In this document: positions 56,003 to 64,000 of the stretch, piece by piece
Layout of the letters: every line of letters starts with the position of its first letter
Numbering within the stretch: position 1 is the first letter of the stretch
Translations under genes and position numbers: made by a program
Assembly (NCBI GenBank): GCA_003649205.1
Contig: QMRC01000007.1
Coordinates: forward strand, 21,937-85,936
DNA length: 64,000 nucleotides
Direction of reading: 5' to 3'
DNA from: Thermoprotei archaeon
GTDB lineage: Archaea > Thermoproteota > Thermoprotei > Thermoproteales > B15-G16
The notes under the pieces: generated by a model
The model's database searches: none
Seen by the model: the letters and a program-made list of their open reading frames with translations, nothing else
What the model was told of the DNA's origin: nothing

Positions 56003-57115
56003 GTGGGTGATTTCGTGAAGTCTCCTGTATACTACCTACCATTTAACTGGCAGTACACCAATGTAATAGATCAGGTAAGGAGATTACTGAAGGTTGCAGG
56101 AGCTGAGAAAGCTATTGAGAGTGGTGATCTCGTAGCGATTAAGGTTCACATGGGTGAGAGAGGTAACTTCAGACATCCAAGACCTCAGATAGTTAGAGCT
56201 GTAGTTGACTTCGTTCGTGAGTTAGGTGGTAAACCATTTGTGACCGATACTACGACACTGTACTCAGGGTATAGGAGGGATGCTGTTGAGTACCTCGAGA
56301 CCGCTATGATGAATGGATTCTCACCGGCAACGGTGAACGCACCAATAGTAATTGCTGACGGGTTGAAGGGACACGACTACAGGGTAGTTAAGACAGGTGG
56401 TGAACTCAGTGAAGTTGAGGTTGCCTCAGCAATAGCTGAAGCAGATGCCATGATCGTTGTATCTCACGTCAAATTCCACATATCCTTTGGGTTTGGCGGG
56501 GCTCTCAAGAATCTAGCTATGGGTTGCGTTGCGAGGAAAGCTAAGTTCAAAATGCATGCAGTGACCAAACCAACGGTAATACCTGAGAAGTGTACTGGAT
56601 GTGGTTTCTGTACAAAGCACTGTCCCTACGGAGCTATCTCAGTAGTGAATGGTAAAGCGAGGATAGACTATAACCTATGTAAGGGATGTGGTGACTGTAT
56701 GGCTCATTGCAGGTTCAATGCAATAACCATAACCTGGGATAGAACGGAGAGAATCCTCAGACTAGCAGCTGAAGCAGCGTACGCAGTAATGAAGACATTT
56801 AGAAAAGGTAAGGTATTTTTCATAAACTTAGTGATGGAGGTCACTAGATTCTGTGATTGCGGTACACTACTCGAGACACAGATAGTACCTGACCTAGGTA
56901 TACTAGCATCCTTCGACCCTGTAGCCATAGACAAAGCATCAATAGATCTCATAAATTCTGTACCAGGGCTCAGGTACGAGAACGGTACTTTTGTACCGAT
57001 TGAACCAGGTATAGACAAAATAAGAATCTTCTGGGAGAGAAACTGGTGGGTCCTACTTGAAGAAGCTGAGAAATGGGGTCTAGGGAGAAGAGAGTACGAG
57101 CTGATTAGGATATAG
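56003..57115 (+). CDS. DUF362 protein with 4Fe-4S ferredoxin domain
   Basis: LVAIKVHMGERGN, VVSHVKFHISFGFGGALKNLAMGCV, CTGCGFCTKHCP and CKGCGDCMAHC. Confidence 0.88.
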   Translation: MGDFVKSPVYYLPFNWQYTNVIDQVRRLLKVAGAEKAIESGDLVAIKVHMGERGNFRHPRPQIVRAVVDFVRELGGKPFVTDTTTLYSGYRRDAVEYLETAMMNGFSPATVNAPIVIADGLKGHDYRVVKTGGELSEVEVASAIAEADAMIVVSHVKFHISFGFGGALKNLAMGCVARKAKFKMHAVTKPTVIPEKCTGCGFCTKHCPYGAISVVNGKARIDYNLCKGCGDCMAHCRFNAITITWDRTERILRLAAEAAYAVMKTFRKGKVFFINLVMEVTRFCDCGTLLETQIVPDLGILASFDPVAIDKASIDLINSVPGLRYENGTFVPIEPGIDKIRIFWERNWWVLLEEAEKWGLGRREYELIRI

Positions 57116-57208
57116 CAGTAGTGAGACATGGTTACGTCATCTGTTGAAATATTCACGTAAAAAGCTTAAAGATTCTACCCAGTAGCCTATATACGTAGGT
57201 GCAGTGAT

Positions 57209-58750
57209 ATGAGCAGATCAACACCAGTACTTGAGACAATAGAGCTAACCAAGGTATTCCCCGGTGTCGTTGCACTAGATCGAGTTAACTTCGACCTCCT
57301 TCCTGGAGAGATACACGGTTTGGTGGGACAAAACGGAGCAGGTAAGTCAACATTTGTCAAGATACTAAATGGAATACTCAGACCTGACAGCGGTAAGATA
57401 CTCATCGACGGTAAGGAAGTAGCTATACCAAATCCAGCAACCGCCAAGAGACTAGGTATCACGTTAATTCACCAAGAGATAACGTTGGTACCATACCTAA
57501 CAGTAGCTGAGAACATCTTCCTAGGTAGAGAGCCTATAGTGAAGAAACATATCTTCAAGTACATTGACCGTAGAGAACTGTTTAGGAGAGCTGAGGAGAT
57601 ACTAACTACTCTCGGCGTTGACATAGATCCTAAGGCTAAGGTTAAGGACCTGAATGTTGGTGAACAGGAGATAGTTCAGATCGCTCGTGCTCTATCCGAG
57701 AATGCGAGAATCATATGCCTCGATGAGCCAACTAGTCCACTAACTCCGAAAGAGATTGAGAGGCTATTCGATATAATGAGGACGTTGAAGAAGCAGGGTA
57801 GATCAATGATCTTCATAACACATAGGATAGAGGAGGTATTCCAGATCTGTGATAGGGTAACGGTTCTCAGAGATGGGAAGAAGATAGCTACTGTAAAGGT
57901 GAGTGAGGTATCGCCACAAGATATCGTGAAGATGATGTTGGGTAGAGAGCTAGCTGAGTTCTACGTGAAGAGAGAACCTAGAGTTGAGGAGATAGAGAAA
58001 GTGAGTAAGGTACCTACACTCGAAGTAATTGATCTCTGGGTAACACCGGAGAGAGTAACTGAGGTACCACTCAAAGGTATTAGCTTTAAGGTCTACGCTG
58101 GTGAGATACTGGGTGTAACTGGTCTACTAGGTGCGGGTAAGACAGAGCTCGGTAAGGCAATAATTGGTCTCGGTAGGATTACAAAGGGTAAGGTATTGAT
58201 TGAGGGTAGGGAAGTTAAGATAAGAGGACCTGTTGATGCTCTGAAACACGGTATTGTGTACATACCTGAGGATAGGAGGAGGGAAGGGCTTGTATTGACG
58301 ATGTCGGTTAAAGCTAATATATCACTACCATCACTATACAAGCTCTGTAAGTACCTTGGTCTAATTGACTTAGGTAGAGAAGAGGAGGTTGCACGGTACT
58401 GGATTAAGGCGTTGAACATAGTGACTCCTAGTACTAAGACCAAGGTTGCTAATCTGAGTGGTGGTAACCAGCAGAAGGTCTCACTAGCTAAGATGCTTGA
58501 GGTGAAGCCAAAGATCGTGATCCTCGATGAGCCTACCTTCGGTATTGATATTGGTGCAAAGGTCGAGATTAGGAAGATAATTGCTAAGCTAGCTGATGAA
58601 GGGTTAGCTGTGATACTACTATCGTCTGACATCGATGAGGTACTGTCGCTAGCTGACAGGATAGTCGTTATGAGGGATGGTATGAAGGTGGGTGAATTCA
58701 TTAATAAAAACGTTTCGAGAGAGGATATCTACAAGTTAATGGTCGGTTGA
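57209..58750 (+). CDS. Sugar ABC transporter ATPase (RbsA-like, two nucleotide-binding domains)
   Basis: GLVGQNGAGKSTFVKILNG, second GVTGLLGAGKTELGKAI, LSGGNQQKVSLAKMLEVKPKIVILDEPTFGIDIGAK. Confidence 0.95.
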   Translation: MSRSTPVLETIELTKVFPGVVALDRVNFDLLPGEIHGLVGQNGAGKSTFVKILNGILRPDSGKILIDGKEVAIPNPATAKRLGITLIHQEITLVPYLTVAENIFLGREPIVKKHIFKYIDRRELFRRAEEILTTLGVDIDPKAKVKDLNVGEQEIVQIARALSENARIICLDEPTSPLTPKEIERLFDIMRTLKKQGRSMIFITHRIEEVFQICDRVTVLRDGKKIATVKVSEVSPQDIVKMMLGRELAEFYVKREPRVEEIEKVSKVPTLEVIDLWVTPERVTEVPLKGISFKVYAGEILGVTGLLGAGKTELGKAIIGLGRITKGKVLIEGREVKIRGPVDALKHGIVYIPEDRRREGLVLTMSVKANISLPSLYKLCKYLGLIDLGREEEVARYWIKALNIVTPSTKTKVANLSGGNQQKVSLAKMLEVKPKIVILDEPTFGIDIGAKVEIRKIIAKLADEGLAVILLSSDIDEVLSLADRIVVMRDGMKVGEFINKNVSREDIYKLMVG

Positions 58751-58751
58751 G

Positions 58752-59738
58752 GTGGGAGGAGTGGGAGGTAGGAGTAATAGATCCAGCCACCAAGCTACAG
58801 AGATATTGAAGGCTTTTTGGCAACATGAAGTATCTAAACCATTCATAGCATTTCTCGGACTATTCATCGTATCAGCAGTACTATCACCAGCATTCCTAAC
58901 ACCGTACAACCAGAGAGTACTAGCACTACAGACAGCACCACTAGCTCTACTAGCATTTGGTGAGTCCATGATAATACTGATGGGTAGCATAGACCTATCG
59001 CCAGGTTCAACAATGGCTCTCGCAGGTACAGTAGCTGCAATAACCTTCGTACACTACAAGCAACCACTAGCAATAGCGTTTCTAGCAGGTATAGCAATAG
59101 GTGCACTGGTAGGTTTCATAAATGGTCTACTAGTGACTAAGGCTAAGATACCATCATTCGTAGCTACATTAGCGGCATTGGTAGCTGGTAGAGGCATGGT
59201 ACTAATACTGACAGGAGGTCAGCCAATTGTTGGCTTAAGAGCTTTCGGAGTACTCACTATGGACATAGGGCCACTACCAACAATGGTATGGTTGATGTTC
59301 TTCTTCACAGTACTCAACTTCTTCCTACTAACCTACACGAGGTGGGGTAGGTACATATACGCGATCGGTGGTAATGAGGAAGCTGTCAGGTGTTCAGGTA
59401 TAAACGCTGATCTAATCAAGTTAATGACATTTACACTAGCTGGATGCTACTACGCAATAGCTGGTCTAATGATGGATGCTAGACTAGAAGTAGCGTATCC
59501 CTGGACAGGTTGGGGTGCAGAGCTCGATGCAATTGCATCATCAGTACTAGGCGGAATACAGTTAACAGGTGGTGTAGGTTCACCGATAGGGCCATTCTTT
59601 GGAGCTTACGTACTAACACTAATAACGAATGTCTTAATCCTCATGGGCGTAAATCCATTCTATCAGTGGGTAGTCAAGGGAATAGTCTTGGTAGTTGCAG
59701 CAATCGCACTAACCAGAGGCTTACGATACGTGAAGTGA
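58752..59738 (+). CDS. Sugar ABC transporter permease (RbsC-like)
   Basis: GSIDLSPGSTMALAG, FVATLAALVAGRGMVLILTGGQPI, YAIGGNEEAVRCSGIN, GGVGSPIGPFFGA. Confidence 0.93.
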   Translation: MGGVGGRSNRSSHQATEILKAFWQHEVSKPFIAFLGLFIVSAVLSPAFLTPYNQRVLALQTAPLALLAFGESMIILMGSIDLSPGSTMALAGTVAAITFVHYKQPLAIAFLAGIAIGALVGFINGLLVTKAKIPSFVATLAALVAGRGMVLILTGGQPIVGLRAFGVLTMDIGPLPTMVWLMFFFTVLNFFLLTYTRWGRYIYAIGGNEEAVRCSGINADLIKLMTFTLAGCYYAIAGLMMDARLEVAYPWTGWGAELDAIASSVLGGIQLTGGVGSPIGPFFGAYVLTLITNVLILMGVNPFYQWVVKGIVLVVAAIALTRGLRYVK

Positions 59739-59815
59739 CAATCGACAATTACCGAAAAACGGAATATCGAACCTTTATATTTATTCAGTTCTCTAGAAAT
59801 TCTGAGGTAATTTCC

Positions 59816-60874
59816 ATGAGAACCCTAGGCATAGCTAAGAAGACGTTAATAGGTATAGTCGTGGCGATAATAATCATAGCAGTCATAGCCGGCGTGGTAG
59901 CTTCACTATACCTAGCTCCAGCTCCTGGCAAGAAGAAGCTGACATTCGCCCTACTGGTCAGTAACTTGGGCAACCCATACTTCGTGATGCTGAAAGATGG
60001 TGCTGAAGCAGCAGTTAAGGAACTGAAAGCTAAAGGCATTGAGGTTGAGCTAATAGTGTACGACGCCAAGGACGACCCAGACCTACAGGTAAGGCAAATC
60101 GAAGAGGCTATTGCTAAGAAGGTAGATGCACTACTGATAAACCCAGTACATAAGGAAGCGATACTACCAGCTGTTAGAGATGCAGTTAAAGCAGGCATCA
60201 TAGTAATAACGACTGATAGAGATATAGCCGACAAGTCACTAAGAGTATTCTTCACAGGTACAGACAACGTCTACGGTGCTGAGCTAGCAGTAAAAGCACT
60301 TATTGAAGCTCTAGAGAAATCAGGTAAACCAAAGCCCTGGAAAATTGTCATTCTACACGGTATTCCAGGTACAACAGCTGCAGAAGACAGAAAGAAAGGA
60401 TTCCACAATGTACTAGACCCACTAGTCAAGAAGGGCGATGTTAAGATAGTTGCTGAAGAGATCGCTTACTTCAGAAGAGATAAGGGTCTAGAGGTAATGG
60501 AGAGCATACTAGCGAGAACTAAGGAAATTGATGCAGTAATCTGTGCAAATGACGAGATGGCTCTAGGTGCTATACAAGCAATCGAAGGTGCAGGCCTAGT
60601 ACCAGGTAAGGACATTATTGTCGTCGGCTACGATGCAATACCCGACGCAGTAGAAGCAGTTAAGGCTGGTAAGATGTACGCTACAATAGCACAGTCACCA
60701 TTCCTACAGGGTTACTGGGCAGTAATGGGTGCGTACTACATAGTAGTTAAGGGATGGAAGCCACCAAAGGACTTCATACCAACACCTGTCGTCGTAGTAA
60801 CAAAGGCTAACGTAGGAACCTTCAGTGAGGAAGTAGCTAAGCCAAAGCCACTACCCGGAGCACCTTCCGAGTAA
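59816..60874 (+). CDS. Sugar ABC transporter substrate-binding protein (RbsB-like); start corrected to MRTLGIAKK
   Basis: N-terminal TM; FALLVSNLGNPYFVMLKDGAEAAVKELKAKGIEVELIVYDAKDDPDLQVRQIEEAIAKKVDALLINP. Confidence 0.93.
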   Translation: MRTLGIAKKTLIGIVVAIIIIAVIAGVVASLYLAPAPGKKKLTFALLVSNLGNPYFVMLKDGAEAAVKELKAKGIEVELIVYDAKDDPDLQVRQIEEAIAKKVDALLINPVHKEAILPAVRDAVKAGIIVITTDRDIADKSLRVFFTGTDNVYGAELAVKALIEALEKSGKPKPWKIVILHGIPGTTAAEDRKKGFHNVLDPLVKKGDVKIVAEEIAYFRRDKGLEVMESILARTKEIDAVICANDEMALGAIQAIEGAGLVPGKDIIVVGYDAIPDAVEAVKAGKMYATIAQSPFLQGYWAVMGAYYIVVKGWKPPKDFIPTPVVVVTKANVGTFSEEVAKPKPLPGAPSE

Positions 60875-60879
60875 GAGAA

Positions 60880-60901
60880 GAAAGGTAAAAATCCACCTTT
60901 C
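60880..60901 (+). terminator. Stem-loop downstream of the rbsB-like gene
   Basis: GAAAGGT-aaaaatcc-ACCTTTC 7-bp stem followed by a pyrimidine-rich stretch. Confidence 0.4.
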
Positions 60902-60935
60902 CTATTTCATCTACCACCTTCTCTCTATTTGAGTT

Positions 60936-61880
60936 CTAGATTAGCTCCCTACCTATTCTCTCCTTGATGAAACTTCTCAATTCCTCTCTCCAAGGAAGTC
61001 CTGTCTGTGCCCCTGGCTTGGTACACTTGAGTGCTGCTGCTGCATTAGCTATGAGTACTGCCTCATCTATGGTCTTACCCTCTGCTAGTGCTACTGCTAA
61101 AGCACCATTAAATGCATCACCAGCACCTGTAGTGTCAACTGCTGTTACCTTGAAGGTTGGTACGTGTTTTACTTCTTCCTCTGTGACAAGTAGTGCCCCT
61201 TCCTCTCCTAGAGTTATCACTACGTTCTTAACACCGAGGTCCTGTAGCTTCCTCGCTGCTTTGATCATGTCATCTCTAGTCTCTATCTTAACTCCACTCA
61301 GGGTCTCAGCTTCAACTACGTTAGGTGTAATTGTGTGGATGTACTTGTAGATTTCACTTGGTAGTTTTCGTGCAGGTGCAGGATTGAGAATTACCTTGAC
61401 TCCATAGCTATGTGCTTTCCTAGCTGCGTAGACTACTGTCTCAACTGGTATCTCTAGCTGTAGCAGCATGATGCTAGCTCTCTTGATGATTTCTTCAGCT
61501 CTATCAACGTCTTCTTTCGAGACCTTGAGATCTGTACCTGGTGCAACAGCTATGATGTTTCTACCATCGCGATCCACCACTATGAGCGCAACCCCCGTAT
61601 ACGTTGTTGGGTCTCGAGTTACGTACGTAGTATCTACACTGTTCCTAACTAGGTTCTGGACTAGCTGCTCGCCAATGTAGTCAGTACCTACTCTACTAAT
61701 TAGATAGGATTTAGCACCTAATCTAGCCACAGCAACAGCTTGGTTTGCACCCTTACCTCCTGGCGACATGAGGAACTTCTCACCTATTACTGTCTCTCCT
61801 GTCTTGGGTAGGTGATCTACGTAGACGGTAAAGTCCATGTGAGCGCTCCCAACAATGATTACCACAGGTTTTTCACTCAT
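60936..61880 (-). CDS. Ribokinase-like PfkB-family sugar kinase; start placed at MSEKPVVIIVG
   Basis: GSAHMDFTVYVDHLPKTGETVIGEKFLMSPGGKGANQAVAVARLGA, VDTTGAGDAFNGALAVALAEG. Confidence 0.92.
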   Translation of the reverse strand: MSEKPVVIIVGSAHMDFTVYVDHLPKTGETVIGEKFLMSPGGKGANQAVAVARLGAKSYLISRVGTDYIGEQLVQNLVRNSVDTTYVTRDPTTYTGVALIVVDRDGRNIIAVAPGTDLKVSKEDVDRAEEIIKRASIMLLQLEIPVETVVYAARKAHSYGVKVILNPAPARKLPSEIYKYIHTITPNVVEAETLSGVKIETRDDMIKAARKLQDLGVKNVVITLGEEGALLVTEEEVKHVPTFKVTAVDTTGAGDAFNGALAVALAEGKTIDEAVLIANAAAALKCTKPGAQTGLPWREELRSFIKERIGRELI

Positions 61881-61924
61881 ACTAATCACCGTAACTCTCC
61901 TCAGTTGAGTAACTGTTAAGAGTT

Positions 61925-62776
61925 TCAAGTTCTCTTCAAGTGCTTTACTAACTCGATGAAGTCTAAAGGTCTTAGATCTCTAACACGTTTATTAACTAAC
62001 TCACTAGGTAGTTCATCTACGCTAATTCTCAAGTCTCTTGACTTAATGTACTCAGTAAGTACCTTCTTAACGAGCTTGTTCCTCTGGGTAAAGAGGTACG
62101 TCACGAGATCTCTAAAGTTGCTGTAGTTGAATTCAGGTACATCACTACGAGGTACTATTTTTATTAGTGCTGAATCTACTTCGGGAATTGGGTAGAAGAA
62201 GCTCCTTGGTATTCTCCGAAGATATGTGACTTCTGAGAAGAGGTTACAGAACACTGTCAATCTACCATACTCCTTAGTACCTGGAACTGCTATCAATCTC
62301 TCACCAACTTCATGTTGAAGAGTTAGTACAGCTACCTCATATCTACCTCTCCACTCAAGTAGTAGCTTCTCGAGTAGTGGTGAGGTTATAGAGTAAGGTA
62401 TGTCAGCAACTATCTTATTTACTCTCGGTAGCTCGTACTCAAGGACATCCCCCTCAATGACCTCTACATTCCCTAGAGCACTACTTAGCTCTCTAAGAGC
62501 TTCAACTAAACGCCTATCTATCTCAATGGTTATTACATGCTTTACTCTAAATGCTAGGAACGCAGTTAGTACCCCTGTTCCACCACCAATCTCAAATACG
62601 ATATCGTCTCTACGTAAGTCACCAAACCGCTCAATATCACGTAGAAGTGAAGGTTCAACTAGGAAGTGCTGTCCCAACTTCCTACTAGGTCTAACACCAT
62701 ACCTCCTAAGAACTTCCTTAACCCATCTCACTAATTCACTCCTACTTAACTCAGCAGGATCACGTATAGACATCAC
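61925..62776 (-). CDS. ksgA: 16S rRNA dimethyladenosine transferase
   Basis: RPSRKLGQHFLVEPSLL, VFEIGGGTGVLTAFL, VADIPYSITSPLLEKLL. Confidence 0.93.
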   Translation of the reverse strand: MMSIRDPAELSRSELVRWVKEVLRRYGVRPSRKLGQHFLVEPSLLRDIERFGDLRRDDIVFEIGGGTGVLTAFLAFRVKHVITIEIDRRLVEALRELSSALGNVEVIEGDVLEYELPRVNKIVADIPYSITSPLLEKLLLEWRGRYEVAVLTLQHEVGERLIAVPGTKEYGRLTVFCNLFSEVTYLRRIPRSFFYPIPEVDSALIKIVPRSDVPEFNYSNFRDLVTYLFTQRNKLVKKVLTEYIKSRDLRISVDELPSELVNKRVRDLRPLDFIELVKHLKRT

Positions 62777-62799
62777 TAATTCAATTAGAATTCAATTAG

Positions 62800-63981
62800 T
62801 TAATCACTAGATACGCGTAGGTACTTCTCAACAATATACTTCGCATAATCACACTCGCACTGAATAGATAATCCAGTAGAGAGTGCATACTTAGCGGCTT
62901 CAAGAACCAATCTCTTACCAATACCTAATCCTCTAAATTCTTCAGGAACATATACACTCTCAATGATGAGTTTCCTACCTTCAACCCTGTATCTAAGGTA
63001 AGCAACCTTATCGTTAACTCTCAATTCGAAGACGTTATCTCTACGAACTACCTCTCTTCTCCTAGCAATGACGTACCTATATGCTGATAGAGCGGCTACA
63101 GCACCATCACCACAAGCAACAACTACTTGAAAACCTCTACCAGTAACATCACCAGCAGCGAATACACCCTCAATATTAGTTCTCTGACTCCTATCAACAA
63201 TAATGAACCCCCTATCATCTACGTTAATCCCTATCTTACGGAAGATAGCAGTATTCGGTACCTCAGCCCTCGCAATGAATACACCAGAAACATCAATCTC
63301 CTTAATAGAACCATCAATAGGCCTCACAACAATCTTCTCAACACGATCCCTACCACGAACCTCCTCAACCCTACCCTCAATAACCTCTAGGTTCGGTACA
63401 TGACCAAGCCTACGTAGATAAGCTTCGGTTACCTCATCTACCTTCTCAAGGACTAGATACACCTTCGAAGCTATCGTAGTGAGGTACTGAGCCTCCTTAA
63501 TAGCCTTCTCACCACACCCCACAACCGCAACTACCTTACCACGGTAGAGAGGTCCATCACAAACAGCACAGTACGAAATACCCCTACCCAAGAACTCGAA
63601 CTCACCCCTAATAGTACCCCTAACTCTCTCAGCACCAGTGGCTATGATCAAGGCATAAGCCAGAACACACTTACCACCACTAGTCTTCACACACCAGAAA
63701 CCACCAACATTACTCACATCAACAACTTCTTCAGGATACCAAATCTCAACACCTAAATCCTGAACCTGCTTGAGGAACCTACTAGCAAGCTCAAGACCCT
63801 TAACAGGTTCAACACCTGGGTAATTCTCTATGATAGGTACCTCATTGAGCTTACCACCAGGTAGAGAACGCTCAATGACTAAAGGATCGAGACCTAACCT
63901 CTTTAAGTAGAGAGCTGCTGTGAGGCCTGCTGGCCCTCCACCAATGATAACTACATCACGAATAGTTGAGTTACCTGACAT
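62800..63981 (-). CDS. Thioredoxin reductase-like flavoprotein fused to a C-terminal GNAT-like acetyltransferase domain
   Basis: VVIIGGGPAGLTAALYLKRLG, YCAVCDGPLYRGKVVAVVGCGEKAIKEA, GVFAAGDVTGRGFQVVVACGDGAVAA, then VYVPEEFRGLGIGKRLVLEAAKYA. Confidence 0.9.
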   Translation of the reverse strand: MSGNSTIRDVVIIGGGPAGLTAALYLKRLGLDPLVIERSLPGGKLNEVPIIENYPGVEPVKGLELASRFLKQVQDLGVEIWYPEEVVDVSNVGGFWCVKTSGGKCVLAYALIIATGAERVRGTIRGEFEFLGRGISYCAVCDGPLYRGKVVAVVGCGEKAIKEAQYLTTIASKVYLVLEKVDEVTEAYLRRLGHVPNLEVIEGRVEEVRGRDRVEKIVVRPIDGSIKEIDVSGVFIARAEVPNTAIFRKIGINVDDRGFIIVDRSQRTNIEGVFAAGDVTGRGFQVVVACGDGAVAALSAYRYVIARRREVVRRDNVFELRVNDKVAYLRYRVEGRKLIIESVYVPEEFRGLGIGKRLVLEAAKYALSTGLSIQCECDYAKYIVEKYLRVSSD

Positions 63982-64000
63982 GGCTACACACCGATCTTGC

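Noticed and set aside
58093-58701. Minus-strand 202-aa ORF
   Set aside because: Antisense to the RbsA-like ATPase gene with no family motifs
59510-59815. Long N-terminal extension of the RbsB-like ORF in the track
   Set aside because: Overlaps the permease in another frame; the signal/TM start MRTLGIAKKTLIGIV at 59816 with an AT-rich TATA-like element upstream fits better
1-64000. CRISPR arrays, IS elements, integrases, toxin-antitoxin pairs
   Set aside because: No regularly spaced repeats, transposase motifs or recognisable TA pairs seen on reading; a systematic search was not possible

Overview
The window looks like chromosomal DNA from a hyperthermophilic crenarchaeon (Thermoprotei-like). 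This is inferred from the NurA-HerA-Mre11-Rad50 block, RadA, archaeal Clp1, archaeal-type cofactor-independent phosphoglycerate mutase, a class III signal-peptide pilin and many archaeal-type box C/D sRNAs. I found no rRNA, tRNA, CRISPR array or IS element. The window is mostly densely packed protein genes. Three things stand out. (1) A DNA-repair super-operon at about 22.5-34.6 kb runs nurA-herA-mre11-rad50, then a TM protein, a HerA/VirB4-like protein without a canonical P-loop, a small coiled-coil protein, radA, a SWIM zinc-finger protein, a possible degenerate RecA-fold protein and a C2H2 coiled-coil protein. The uncharacterised members could be a recombination-mediator module; the SWIM plus RecA-like pair resembles the eukaryotic Shu/SWS1-SWSAP1 arrangement. 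(2) Short intergenic gaps hold about nine good box C/D sRNA candidates (C, ~12-nt guide, D', ~3 nt, C', ~12-nt guide, D). Two have guides matching conserved 16S rRNA segments I recognise from memory. There is also one H/ACA-like candidate. (3) Other oddities include a thioredoxin reductase-GNAT fusion, a ParA/MinD-like ATPase paired with an apparently inactivated secretion-ATPase-like protein, an orphan 617-aa protein next to LarC, and a 69-nt multi-tier hairpin between convergent genes. All homology calls come from reading motifs; no database search was run.
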